Positions 53,412 through 62,231 of a stretch of DNA of 64,000 nucleotides are shown one piece after another. Both the position numbers and the translations under genes were made by a program. Below the pieces are notes generated by a model. It was not told the DNA's origin, made no database searches, and saw nothing but the letters and a program-made list of their open reading frames with translations. The stretch covers positions 1 to 64,000 of the forward strand of contig CAAGJJ010000027.1 in NCBI GenBank assembly GCA_900770165.1. The letters are read 5' to 3'. The number at the start of each line of letters is the position of its first letter. Within the stretch, counting starts at the first letter, position 1. Origin of the DNA: Clostridia bacterium (GTDB lineage Bacteria > Bacillota > Clostridia > Oscillospirales > Acutalibacteraceae).

Positions 53412-54284
53412 ATGTCTAGAAACCTAACATCTAAAATTGAAAGTATGATGCCTAGCTTTTCAAAGGGGCAGAAACTTATAGCAAAGTATATTATAGAAAA
53501 CTATGATAAAGCGGCGTTTATGACCGCTTTAAAGTTAGGAGAAACTGTTGGTGTAAGTGAATCTACTGTTGTAAGATTTGCTACTGAAATAGGGTTTGAC
53601 GGATACCCTAAGCTTCAAAAAGCTATTCAGGAAATGATTAGAAGTAGACTCACATCTGTTCAAAGGTTTGAGGTTACAGAATCAAGAATAGGTGGTAGTG
53701 ATATATTTGATTCTGTCCTTAACCATGATATAGACAAAATAAAAAAGACTTTAGATGAAGCTTCACGTAAAGATTTTTACGCTGCTGTTGATTCAATAGT
53801 AGCAGCTAGAAAAATATATATTTTAGCGGCAAGGAGCTCTATGGCGCTTGCAAGCTTTTTAGGATTTTATTTTAACCTTATGTTTGAGAATATTGTTGTC
53901 ATAAAGGCAACAAGTGAAGCTGAGATATATGAGCAGCTTTTTAGAATATCTAAACAAGATGTAATAGTAGGAATAAGTTTTCCAAGATATTCAAGAATAG
54001 TGGTAAAGGCCACAGAGTTTGCTTCAAATCGAGGTGCTGCTGTAATATCAATGACAGATTGCTTTGCCTCTCCTATGGTAGAATATGCAGATCATGTGAT
54101 TTTAGCGAGAAGCGACATGGCATCTATAGTAGATTCATTAGTTGCGCCACTTAGTGTGATAAATGCATTAATCGTAGCAACTGCATTAAAGAAAAAAGTA
54201 GATGTTGTGAATACTTTTAGAAAGCTCGAAAATTTATGGGAACAGTATGAGGTTTATGAAAAGGCTGATGGTGAAGGATTTTGA
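53412..54284 (+). CDS. MurR/RpiR family transcriptional regulator
   Basis: A 290-residue regulator: N-terminal helix-turn-helix (KLGETVGVSESTVVRFATEIGFDGYPKLQK) and a C-terminal SIS sugar-phosphate-binding domain (KIYILAARSSMALASFLG). Targets unknown; members usually control sugar or amino-sugar use. The ATG at 53412 follows GGGAGAAATC; an ATG overlapping the thrS stop (ATGA) 21 bases earlier is an alternative. Ends in the start of the next gene. Confidence 0.88.
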   Translation: MSRNLTSKIESMMPSFSKGQKLIAKYIIENYDKAAFMTALKLGETVGVSESTVVRFATEIGFDGYPKLQKAIQEMIRSRLTSVQRFEVTESRIGGSDIFDSVLNHDIDKIKKTLDEASRKDFYAAVDSIVAARKIYILAARSSMALASFLGFYFNLMFENIVVIKATSEAEIYEQLFRISKQDVIVGISFPRYSRIVVKATEFASNRGAAVISMTDCFASPMVEYADHVILARSDMASIVDSLVAPLSVINALIVATALKKKVDVVNTFRKLENLWEQYEVYEKADGEGF

Positions 54285-55519
54285 AAAATAAGGTAGATGT
54301 GATTGTTATTGGTGCGGGACCAGCAGGAATGATGGCAGCAGGGATTGCAGCAAGAAGAGGTTTAAAAGTAATATTAATAGAAAAAAATAATCGAGTTGGA
54401 CGAAAGTTATTGATAACAGGTAAAGGCCGGTGTAATATAACAAATAATTGCGATTCATATAAATTTATCTCTTCAGTACCTTCTAATGGCAAGTTTTTGT
54501 ATAGTGCAATTAATAATTTTAGCACTGCCGATACAATTGAGTTTTTTCAGAATAATGGTTTAGAACTAAAAACTGAAAGAGGCAATAGGGTATTTCCAAA
54601 ATCAGATAAAGCAGTTGATGTAGTTGATACTTTGTATAATTTCATAAAGCATCAAAATTGTAGATTAGTTAAAGGTATTGCAAATAGGTTGATTATAGAT
54701 AATGATGAGCTTAAAGGTGTTGAAATAGATGGCGGTAAGAATCTATATTCTACGTCTGTAATCATTGCATGTGGTGGAAAATCATATCCATTAACTGGTT
54801 CAACTGGAGATGGATATAAATTAGCGTCTCAAGTTGGACATACAATTAAAAAGTTAAGACCTTCATTAGTACCTTTAGTTTCATCTACAAGTTGGTGCAA
54901 AGACGTAATGGGGTTGTCTTTAAAAAATGTTTCGATAAATATGAATGATATGGTTAAAGGTAAAGTTATATATAGTGATTTTGGCGAAATGCTTTTTACA
55001 CATTTTGGAGTCTCAGGTCCAATAATTTTAAGTGCAAGTGCGCATATGAAATATATGAGTAAGGATAGATATAGGGTAGATATAGATTTAAAGCCGGCAC
55101 TAACACCACAAAAGCTTGATGAAAGACTGCAGCGAGATCTTATAAAATTTAGAAATAAAGACATATCGAATTCTTTAGGTGACCTTTTGCCTAAAAAATT
55201 AATTCCTGTTATAATAAAAGCAGCAGATATAAATCCGCAGGTAAAATGTAATACAATTACAAAGAAAATGAGAGAAAGTATAATTGGAGTAATTAAGAAA
55301 TTATCTATTAATATATCTGGCTTTAGACCTATTGAGGAAGCTATTGTTACATCGGGTGGAGTGTTAACTAAAGAGATAAATCCTAAAACTATGGAGTCTA
55401 AAATTATAAAGGGGTTATATTTTGCAGGAGAAGTAATAGACGTAGACGCATATACTGGTGGATTTAACCTTCAAATAGCATTTTCAACAGGGTATCTTGC
55501 AGGTTCAAACGCGAGATAA
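54281..55519 (+). CDS. BaiN/HI0933-family flavoprotein
   Basis: A 412-residue NAD(P)/FAD-dependent oxidoreductase. The FAD motif GAGPAGMMAAG is near residue 9, GKGRCNITN at about 47-55, and the FAD-binding GLYFAGEVIDVDAYTGGFNLQIAF at the end. The family (often 'aminoacetone oxidase' or BaiN-like) has no settled general function. TTG start overlapping the RpiR gene stop (TTGA). Part of a conserved clostridial string with cmk and ispH. Confidence 0.85.
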   Translation: MKNKVDVIVIGAGPAGMMAAGIAARRGLKVILIEKNNRVGRKLLITGKGRCNITNNCDSYKFISSVPSNGKFLYSAINNFSTADTIEFFQNNGLELKTERGNRVFPKSDKAVDVVDTLYNFIKHQNCRLVKGIANRLIIDNDELKGVEIDGGKNLYSTSVIIACGGKSYPLTGSTGDGYKLASQVGHTIKKLRPSLVPLVSSTSWCKDVMGLSLKNVSINMNDMVKGKVIYSDFGEMLFTHFGVSGPIILSASAHMKYMSKDRYRVDIDLKPALTPQKLDERLQRDLIKFRNKDISNSLGDLLPKKLIPVIIKAADINPQVKCNTITKKMRESIIGVIKKLSINISGFRPIEEAIVTSGGVLTKEINPKTMESKIIKGLYFAGEVIDVDAYTGGFNLQIAFSTGYLAGSNAR

Positions 55520-55543
55520 CTTATTATTTGTAAAGGATGGTAA

Positions 55544-56209
55544 ATGATGATTGCTGTGGCTATAGATGGTCCTGCAGGAGCAGGAAAAAGTACAATTGCG
55601 AGAAAAGTTTCAGAAGAAATTGGATTTATTTATGTTGATACAGGTGCGTTATATAGAACTATAGGTTATTATGCAATTTTACATAATATAGATCCTGAAG
55701 ATAAAGATAAAATATCTGCTTGCCTTGATAATATTAAAATCACTTTAAAATTTAACCAAGGAAAACAATGTGTTTTTATTGGAGATATAGATGTATCGGA
55801 TAAAATCCGCACTCCGGAAATATCAATGGCTGCTTCTGCTGTGTCGGCAATTCCTAGTGTTAGAAAATTTCTTTTAGATTTACAGAAAAATTTAGCTTTA
55901 GAGAATAATGTAATAATGGATGGAAGAGATATTGGAACAGTTGTACTTCCTAATGCTGATATAAAAATTTTTTTAACTGCGTCATCTGAAGAAAGAGCAA
56001 AACGTAGATACGCTGATTTAAAAATAAAAGATAAAGATATTAAATTCCAAGATGTACTAAATGATATTAAACAAAGAGATTTCAATGATATAAACAGAAA
56101 GATTGCCCCTTTGAAACCAGCGGATGATGCTATTATTGTTGATACTACAGGAGAATCGCTTGAGCAATCAGTAAGCAGATTATCATCTCTTATAAGAGAA
56201 AGGATTTAA
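55544..56209 (+). CDS. cmk: Cytidylate kinase
   Basis: A 221-residue P-loop kinase phosphorylating CMP and dCMP. P-loop DGPAGAGKST, YVDTGALYRTIG, DGRDIGTVVLP and the lid region ERAKRRYADL...RDFNDINR are typical. AAAGGATGG site; of two adjacent ATGs the first is used. Only two bases before plsC; Firmicute cmk-plsC-ispH order. Confidence 0.95.
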   Translation: MMIAVAIDGPAGAGKSTIARKVSEEIGFIYVDTGALYRTIGYYAILHNIDPEDKDKISACLDNIKITLKFNQGKQCVFIGDIDVSDKIRTPEISMAASAVSAIPSVRKFLLDLQKNLALENNVIMDGRDIGTVVLPNADIKIFLTASSEERAKRRYADLKIKDKDIKFQDVLNDIKQRDFNDINRKIAPLKPADDAIIVDTTGESLEQSVSRLSSLIRERI

Positions 56210-56211
56210 AT

Positions 56212-56817
56212 ATGATAACTTTTTATTCTGTAATAAGAGCTATAGGAATTTTTATTTTTAAACTTATATATCCGTGGGAAATTAATGGTAGTGATAAACT
56301 TCCTGAGAAAGGTAGATATATAATTTGTTCAAATCACATATCTAATATAGATCCAATATTCTTAATTATTTCTCAGAGAAGACAGATATATTTTATGGCA
56401 AAAAGTGAATTGTTTAAAAATAAAATATTTGCAAAATTTCTTGGCAAAATGGGTGCTTTTCCTGTGCAAAGAAAAAAGGGAGATACAAAAGCTATAAATA
56501 GATCTTTTGAAATATTGGAAAGCAATGACGTTTTGGGAATATTTATTGAAGGGACTAGGTCAAAAAATGGGGAGTTTTTAAGGCCAAAGTCAGGTGTATC
56601 TGTGATTGCTTATAAAACAAATTCACCAGTTATACCTGTTTGTATTACTCCTAAAAGAGGTAAGAATGTACGACCATTTAGAAAAACAATAATTACATAT
56701 GGAGATCCAATTTCTATATCAGATTTATCAATAGAAGAAGGATCAGGCTTAGAAATTAGAAATGCAAGTAGATTTATTATGGGAAAAATTAAAGAGTTAA
56801 GAGAAGAAAATTCGTAA
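56212..56817 (+). CDS. plsC: 1-acyl-sn-glycerol-3-phosphate acyltransferase
   Basis: A 201-residue membrane-associated acyltransferase making phosphatidic acid. Catalytic NHISNID (H-x(4)-D), GAFPVQRKKGD and EGTRSKNG are intact; an N-terminal hydrophobic segment anchors it. Directly after cmk. Confidence 0.92.
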   Translation: MITFYSVIRAIGIFIFKLIYPWEINGSDKLPEKGRYIICSNHISNIDPIFLIISQRRQIYFMAKSELFKNKIFAKFLGKMGAFPVQRKKGDTKAINRSFEILESNDVLGIFIEGTRSKNGEFLRPKSGVSVIAYKTNSPVIPVCITPKRGKNVRPFRKTIITYGDPISISDLSIEEGSGLEIRNASRFIMGKIKELREENS

Positions 56818-56887
56818 ATTTTAATAGTTATTTACTATTAATTAAAAAAAATCAAAAAAATATGTTATATTTTTGGAGGGAAAGTAA

Positions 56888-58852
56888 TTGAGTATAGTTG
56901 TAGCCGATACGGCAGGATTTTGTTTTGGAGTTAATAGAGCAGTAAATATGGTAAACAAACTTTTAGCTGCTGGTAAGAAAGTGTATACTTTAGGGCCGAT
57001 AATTCATAATAAACAAATGGTAGATGAGTTAGCATCGCAAGGTGTTGAAATAGCAGAAAAACCAGAAGATGTTACTAATGGAGCAACATTGGTAATTAGG
57101 TCACATGGTGTTCCATTAGATGTAATAGATCGAATAAATTTGCTTAAACTAGATTATGCAAATGCAACGTGCCCTTTTGTTTCTAAAATACACAAAATAG
57201 TAAATGAAGCATCTAAAAAGGGAAAAAGAGTTTTAATTGCAGGCGATGAAAATCATCCAGAAGTTGAAGGTATAAGAGGGAATTGTATATCTGAAAGCTA
57301 TGTATTTAAAAATTTAGATGAATTAAAAAAATTGGTAAAAAGTAATAACTTTGATAATAATATGGATACTATTATTGTAGCTCAGACTACTTTTAGTGTT
57401 GAAGAATGGCAAAATTGTTTGAATTTTTTTAAAAAGGTCTGTACAAATGCTACGATTTTTGATACAATATGTAATGCAACGTCAGATCGCCAAAAAGAGG
57501 CTGAAAAATTATCTAAAAGTTCAGACCTTATGATAGTTATAGGAGGGCGTCACAGTTCTAATACTGTGAAATTAAAAGACATTTGCGAAAAAAATTGTAA
57601 AACATTTTTAATTGAAACAGCGGATGAATTACCGCTGAATGCCTTGAAAGAGGCTTCCTGTATAGGAGTAACTGCAGGTGCTTCTACGCCTGCAATAATC
57701 ATAAAGGAGGTACTTAAAACAATGTCAGATGTTCTGAATAGTAATGAAGTTAATGAGGAAGACAATAATGAAAACTTTGAGGAAATGTTAGAAGAATCAC
57801 TCAAAAATTTAAATACAGATGATAAGGTACACGGAGTAGTTGTTGGAATTTCTCCTAATGAAGTATATGTTGATGTAGGAAGAAAACAAGCTGGATTCAT
57901 TCCTGCAAATGAACTCTCTTCAGACCCAAATGCAAAAATCGAGGACTTAGTTAAAGTTGGAGACGAAATGGATCTACTCATAATGCGTGTTAATGATCAG
58001 GAAGGCACAATTATGCTTTCTAAGAAGAGATTAGATGCAATTAAAGGCTGGGAAAAGATAGTTGAGGCAAACGAAAAAGGAGAAAAGGTAAAAGGAACAG
58101 TTTTAAATGTAGTTAGAGGCGGACTAATTGCAGTTACAAGTGATGGACTGCGTGTGTTTATACCAGCATCACAGGCAACAGATAATAGAAATGAGCCGTT
58201 AGAAAACTTATTAAAAAAAGAAGTCGAGTTTAAGATTATAGAAGTAAATAAATCGCGCAGACGTGCAGTAGCTTCTATACGTGCTGTTTTAAAGGATAAG
58301 AAAAATGAATTGACTCAAAAATTCTGGGAGACAGCTGAAGTTGGAGCACATTATAAAGGAACAGTAAGATCTTTAACAAGTTATGGAGCTTTCGTTGATA
58401 TTGGCGGAATTGATGGAATGATTCATATATCAGAACTATCATGGAGTAGAATAAAACATCCATCTGACGTTGTTAAAGTTGGAGACATAGTAGATGTATA
58501 TATAAAAGATCTTGATAAAGAGCATAACAAAATTTCTTTAGGCTATAAAAGAGAAGAAGATAATCCATGGGTAATATTAAAAAGAGATTATCCAGTTGGT
58601 ACAATTATAGATACAGAGATTGTAGGATTAACTTCATTTGGTGCATTTGCTAAAATATTGCCAGGCATAGATGGTTTAATTCATATTTCTCAAATAGCAG
58701 ATAAAAGAGTTGAAAAACCACAGGACGAATTAAAAATAGGACAAAAAGTGAAAGCTGTAATTACTGATATAGATTTTGATAAGAAGAGAATAAGTCTTTC
58801 TATGAGAAAGCTACTAGAAAAAAAAGAAGACAGCGCTAGTTCTGAAGAATAA
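56888..58852 (+). CDS. ispH: IspH (HMBPP reductase) fused to ribosomal protein S1
   Basis: A 654-residue fusion. Residues 1-~280 are 4-hydroxy-3-methylbut-2-enyl diphosphate reductase, with the three Fe-S cysteines in GFCFGV, ATCPFVSKIH and TICNATSDRQ. An acidic linker (285-310) leads to four S1 RNA-binding domains (about 315-650), as in ribosomal protein S1. This fusion is well known in Clostridia. TTG start behind TTGGAGGG. It makes isoprenoid precursors and presumably has S1 function; a separate rpsA is not in this window. Confidence 0.95.
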   Translation: MSIVVADTAGFCFGVNRAVNMVNKLLAAGKKVYTLGPIIHNKQMVDELASQGVEIAEKPEDVTNGATLVIRSHGVPLDVIDRINLLKLDYANATCPFVSKIHKIVNEASKKGKRVLIAGDENHPEVEGIRGNCISESYVFKNLDELKKLVKSNNFDNNMDTIIVAQTTFSVEEWQNCLNFFKKVCTNATIFDTICNATSDRQKEAEKLSKSSDLMIVIGGRHSSNTVKLKDICEKNCKTFLIETADELPLNALKEASCIGVTAGASTPAIIIKEVLKTMSDVLNSNEVNEEDNNENFEEMLEESLKNLNTDDKVHGVVVGISPNEVYVDVGRKQAGFIPANELSSDPNAKIEDLVKVGDEMDLLIMRVNDQEGTIMLSKKRLDAIKGWEKIVEANEKGEKVKGTVLNVVRGGLIAVTSDGLRVFIPASQATDNRNEPLENLLKKEVEFKIIEVNKSRRRAVASIRAVLKDKKNELTQKFWETAEVGAHYKGTVRSLTSYGAFVDIGGIDGMIHISELSWSRIKHPSDVVKVGDIVDVYIKDLDKEHNKISLGYKREEDNPWVILKRDYPVGTIIDTEIVGLTSFGAFAKILPGIDGLIHISQIADKRVEKPQDELKIGQKVKAVITDIDFDKKRISLSMRKLLEKKEDSASSEE

Positions 58853-58864
58853 TAAAGGTATTAT

Positions 58865-58897
58865 AAAGGGAATCGAAAAATTCGATTCCCTTTTTTA
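58865..58897 (+). terminator. Terminator of ispH-rpsA
   Basis: AAAGGGAATCGA / TCGATTCCCTTT with a 5-base loop and T-run. Confidence 0.9.
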
Positions 58898-58929
58898 AAT
58901 AACGTTAAAATTTTATATAAAAAGTGTAC

Positions 58930-58964
58930 CTCCAAATGTTAAATCATTTGTCTAACATTTGGAG
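58930..58964 (-). terminator. Terminator of asnS
   Basis: CTCCAAATGTTA / TAACATTTGGAG with an 11-base loop; leftward the T-run CTTTTTATA comes six bases late. Confidence 0.6.
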
Positions 58965-58985
58965 ATACTTTACTTGTAAATCTGT

Positions 58986-60380
58986 TTAAAATTCTGCAAC
59001 ACCAGTAGTTCTAGGAAATGGAATAACATCTCTAATATTTTGTATTCCTGTTAAATACATAATTAATCTTTCAAATCCAAGGCCAAATCCTGCATGCTTA
59101 GTTCCTCCGAAGTTGCGTAAATCTAAATACCACCAATAGTCTTTTTCATCTAAATTTAATTCTTTCATTCTATTTTTAAGAACATCTATGCGCTCTTCAC
59201 GCTGACTTCCTCCAATGATTTCACCAATACCTGGTACTAACATATCCATTGCAGCAACTGTTTTTCCATCATCATTTTGACGCATATAAAATGATTTTAT
59301 TTCTTTGGGGTAATCGGTAACAAATACAGGTTTTTTAAATATTTGCTCAGTTAAATATTTTTCGTGCTCTGTCTGTAAATCGGAACCCCATTCAACTTTG
59401 TATTCAAAGTTATCATTGTTTTTCTTTAAAAGCTCAATTGCTTCAGTATAGGTAATATGTTCTGCGCTGGAGTGGACAAGATTATTTAATCTTTCTAGTA
59501 AATTTTTATCAAAAAAAGAATTGAAAAATTGTAAATCTTGAGGACATGTTTCTAATACATATTTGATTACGTATTTTAACATTTCATCAGCTAGGTTCAT
59601 GATATCATTTAGGTCAGAAAATGCTATTTCTGGTTCTATCATCCAAAATTCAGCGGCGTGTCTTTGTGTATAAGATTTCTCAGCTCTAAATGTTGGCCCG
59701 AATGTGTATACTTTAGAAAATGCCATAGCCATACATTCTGCCTCAAGTTGTCCTGATACAGTTAAAGATGTGTGCTTTTGAAAGAAATCTTTACTAAAAT
59801 CAGCTTGTCCAGCATCGTTAGTTGGAATATTATTATAGTCTAAAGTTGAGATAGTAAACATCTCTCCTGCACCTTCACAGTCACTTCCTGTTATAATTGG
59901 AGTGTGAGCGTAAATAAAGCCTCTGTCATTAAAAAATTTGTGTATAGCAAACGATGCAGCTGAACGTACTCTAAAAGCGGCACTGAATGTATTTGTTCTT
60001 GGCCTTAGGTGTGCAATACTTCTAAGGTATTCTAGTGTGTGCCTTTTCTTTTGAAGAGGATAATCTGGTGTTGATTTTCCTTCAATTATTATTTCATTCG
60101 CATGAATTTCAAAAGGTTGCTTAGCTTCAGGAGTTTCAATAAGGTTTCCTTTTACAATTACAGATGCTCCAACATTTAGTTTAGCTATTTGTTGAAAGTT
60201 AGAAATTTTATTTGATTCAAATACTATTTGTATGCCTTTAAAGCAACTTCCATCATTTAACTCCATAAATCCTAAATTTTTTGAATCACGTATGGTTCTT
60301 ACCCATCCACAAACGGTTATATTGCTATTGGCAAACTTTTTGGTATTGTTGTATATGTCTATTATTTCAGTTCTTTGCAT
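58986..60380 (-). CDS. asnS: Asparaginyl-tRNA synthetase
   Basis: A 464-residue class II synthetase. OB-fold N-terminus ([14 protein letters not shown]), motif 2 ([21 protein letters not shown]) and motif 3 ([15 protein letters not shown]). It makes Asn-tRNA directly, so GatCAB in this organism is mainly needed for Gln-tRNA. AAGGAGTCGT ribosome site; monocistronic. Confidence 0.96.
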   Translation of the reverse strand: MQRTEIIDIYNNTKKFANSNITVCGWVRTIRDSKNLGFMELNDGSCFKGIQIVFESNKISNFQQIAKLNVGASVIVKGNLIETPEAKQPFEIHANEIIIEGKSTPDYPLQKKRHTLEYLRSIAHLRPRTNTFSAAFRVRSAASFAIHKFFNDRGFIYAHTPIITGSDCEGAGEMFTISTLDYNNIPTNDAGQADFSKDFFQKHTSLTVSGQLEAECMAMAFSKVYTFGPTFRAEKSYTQRHAAEFWMIEPEIAFSDLNDIMNLADEMLKYVIKYVLETCPQDLQFFNSFFDKNLLERLNNLVHSSAEHITYTEAIELLKKNNDNFEYKVEWGSDLQTEHEKYLTEQIFKKPVFVTDYPKEIKSFYMRQNDDGKTVAAMDMLVPGIGEIIGGSQREERIDVLKNRMKELNLDEKDYWWYLDLRNFGGTKHAGFGLGFERLIMYLTGIQNIRDVIPFPRTTGVAEF

Positions 60381-60448
60381 ATTACGACTCCTTGCTGATA
60401 ATATTATTTGTAACCTGTGAAATATAGATTTTTATTACATTATGTAGT

Positions 60449-60477
60449 ATTATAATATATATATTAAACTTTATCAA
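60449..60477 (-). promoter_or_regulatory. Promoter of asnS
   Basis: Read leftward: TTGATA, 17-bp spacer, TATAAT. No T-box features in the 70-nt leader. Confidence 0.65.
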
Positions 60478-60588
60478 GAATATAGGTTTTAGGTTTATTA
60501 TAAAGTTAGTATTTATTCATAATAGAATAGAAAATTTTTACTGTTCTATATATTTTATTTATAAAGGTAATGAATGGGGAATTTGTGA

Positions 60589-61383
60589 ATGATAAAATTA
60601 ATTGTTAGCGATATGGATGGTTCTTTACTTACAAGTAAAAATGAACTTCCACCTGATTTTTTTGAAGTATTACAAGAATTGCATAATAGAGATATAATGT
60701 TTGTTGTTGCAAGCGGAAGGTCTTATACTACGTTGTACGATAATTTTGCTCCAAAGTCTGACGAGATAGATTATATAGCAGATAATGGGACATGCGTTGT
60801 AGAAAATGGGGAAATAACATATGAAAATATTTTGAGCAAATCATATGTGACAAAAATTGTAAAGGCTTGCGATGATATAGAAGGGCTTCATATAATATTA
60901 TGCGGCAGTAAAGGCCCATATATAAAACAAGAAACAGGAATATTTCTTGATGAAATAAATAGATATTATAAGTCTAAAACAATAGTGGATGATTTAACAG
61001 CTGTTTCAGATAACATATTTAAAATTGGAATATATGACACTTTAGGTGCACGACAAAATTCATATAAAATTTTGTCTGAAAAATTTTCAGGTTCTTTAGC
61101 AGTTGTTGTTTCAGGAAATAATTGGACAGATGTAATGAATACAGATGTAAATAAAGGAGAAGCCCTACTTAGAATTCAACAAAGACATAATATATCGAAA
61201 GATGAAACAATGGCATTTGGAGACTATTTTAATGATGTAGAGATGCTTGCAAATGCAAAATACAGTTTCGTTATGAAAAATTCTATTTCTGAGATGAAGA
61301 AGTTTGGAAACTTTGTAGCTGAAAGTAATGATGAATATGGGGTAATAAAGGCTATAAAGGAATACGCATTAAAAGATAAATAA
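60589..61383 (+). CDS. Cof-type HAD-IIB hydrolase
   Basis: A 264-residue haloacid-dehalogenase phosphatase: nucleophile DMDGSLL at the start, ASGRSYTTL (motif II) and AFGDYFNDVEML (motif IV). C2B cap between. Likely acts on a sugar phosphate or similar small phosphate; the exact substrate is unknown. Single gene; weak ribosome site GAATGGGGAA. Confidence 0.88.
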   Translation: MIKLIVSDMDGSLLTSKNELPPDFFEVLQELHNRDIMFVVASGRSYTTLYDNFAPKSDEIDYIADNGTCVVENGEITYENILSKSYVTKIVKACDDIEGLHIILCGSKGPYIKQETGIFLDEINRYYKSKTIVDDLTAVSDNIFKIGIYDTLGARQNSYKILSEKFSGSLAVVVSGNNWTDVMNTDVNKGEALLRIQQRHNISKDETMAFGDYFNDVEMLANAKYSFVMKNSISEMKKFGNFVAESNDEYGVIKAIKEYALKDK

Positions 61384-61405
61384 AGATTAATATTGCCTAA
61401 ATTAT

Positions 61406-61436
61406 AAAAGCGGGTATGTTTATTACCCGCTTTTGC
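61406..61436 (+). terminator. Terminator of the HAD gene
   Basis: AAAAGCGGGTA / TACCCGCTTTT with a 7-base loop. Confidence 0.85.
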
Positions 61437-61464
61437 TATTTTTATATTTAATTGATATGGTTAA

Positions 61465-61890
61465 TTACATTCTTTTTGAGTAATAACAGCTTACAATTGC
61501 TTCTAATATACTATGTATAATTATTAATGCAATTATAAAATATAATATTATTTCATTAACTTTCATAAAGTAAAAAATAAGTAATAATGTTATAATTAGA
61601 TAATAAATAATTCTATAACATATATAGGAAGTCTTTTCTTTTATTTTTATATTTCTTTCGTCATTCATTTCAATTTGTATTTTTTCTGTATTTAAGCCAA
61701 ATAAATTAGCTAGTAGATATTGAATCAAATTTTTAAAACTTACAAAAAATATAGATGCACTAATCCCGAAAAGTACTGCTTTACTAGTAAGAGTGATATA
61801 CTTTTCTAATGACCAACCCAAAATATATAAAGTTATTCCAAGTAATGAACCTATGGAACATATTAATATATTTTTTTTAGATTTTTTCAT
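61465..61890 (-). CDS. Small four-helix membrane protein paired with XRE regulator
   Basis: A 141-residue membrane protein with two helix pairs (about 7-27, 36-58 and 86-108, 112-132) around a central soluble part containing NDERNIKIKEKTSYICYR. The DER-x(3)-I-x-x-K pattern is common in small Firmicute membrane proteins (DUF2178-like) that sit beside an XRE regulator. Function unknown. It starts only five bases after the regulator's stop and shares its promoter. Confidence 0.65.
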   Translation of the reverse strand: MKKSKKNILICSIGSLLGITLYILGWSLEKYITLTSKAVLFGISASIFFVSFKNLIQYLLANLFGLNTEKIQIEMNDERNIKIKEKTSYICYRIIYYLIITLLLIFYFMKVNEIILYFIIALIIIHSILEAIVSCYYSKRM

Positions 61891-61895
61891 AATAC

Positions 61896-62090
61896 TTACT
61901 CCTCAAATAAAAATATATTTTCAATTTTCATACCAAAAAATTTTGATATCTTAAAAGCTAATGTGATTGATGGATTGTACTTTCCCTTTTCAAGAGAATT
62001 TACTGTTTGGCGAGATACTTTAAGAATATTTGCAAGGTCAAGTTGGGTTAATCCTTTTTCTTGCCTCAATTCTTCAATGCGATTTTTCAG
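61896..62090 (-). CDS. Small XRE-family regulator, probable CTG start
   Basis: A 64-residue helix-turn-helix protein (KNRIEELRQEKGLTQLDLANILKVSRQTVNSLEKGKYNPS, then IENIFLFEE). Homologs start with Met at the position where this gene has CTG (62088-62090), properly spaced from AAGGAAGTGAT. There is no ATG, GTG or TTG in frame between there and the -35 box, where the open frame's upstream TTG actually lies. Two related palindromes flank the promoter, suggesting self-repression. Pairs with the membrane protein downstream. Confidence 0.75.
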   Translation of the reverse strand: MKNRIEELRQEKGLTQLDLANILKVSRQTVNSLEKGKYNPSITLAFKISKFFGMKIENIFLFEE

Positions 62091-62112
62091 AAAATCACTT
62101 CCTTGTAGATAG

Positions 62113-62130
62113 TGTAAAGTTAACTTTACA
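62113..62130. promoter_or_regulatory. Operator O1: perfect 18-bp palindrome
   Basis: TGTAAAGTTAACTTTACA, perfectly self-complementary, over the predicted transcription start of the XRE gene and just before its ribosome site. Likely autoregulatory site. Confidence 0.7.
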
Positions 62131-62133
62131 TAT

Positions 62134-62162
62134 AATATAGCATAACATATTATTGGTGTCAA
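62134..62162 (-). promoter_or_regulatory. Promoter of the XRE-membrane protein operon
   Basis: Read leftward: TTGACA (62157-62162), 17-bp spacer, TATATT (62134-62139). Confidence 0.8.
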
Positions 62163-62174
62163 GTTTATTTTACA
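62157..62174. promoter_or_regulatory. Operator O2: near-copy over the -35 box
   Basis: Read leftward, TGTAAAATAAACTTGACA, identical to O1 at 15 of 18 positions and containing the -35 TTGACA. Centre-to-centre distance from O1 is 44 bp. Confidence 0.6.
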
Positions 62175-62187
62175 TTAATATTTATAT

Positions 62188-62226
62188 AAAAATCTGATCT
62201 TATAAATTTAGATCAGATTTTTTTAT
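62188..62226. terminator. Terminator of folD
   Basis: AAAAATCTGATCT / AGATCAGATTTTT with a 9-base loop, symmetric; just past the leftward folD stop. Confidence 0.9.
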
Positions 62227-62231
62227 GGTGT

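Noticed and set aside
57550..57981. 143-codon leftward ORF
   Set aside because: It is antisense to ispH-rpsA; its serine-rich composition is the mirror of the acidic linker.
62090..62162. N-terminal extension of the XRE regulator from a TTG at 62162
   Set aside because: That TTG is part of the TTGACA -35 box; the stretch carries the promoter and operator and would lie upstream of the transcription start.
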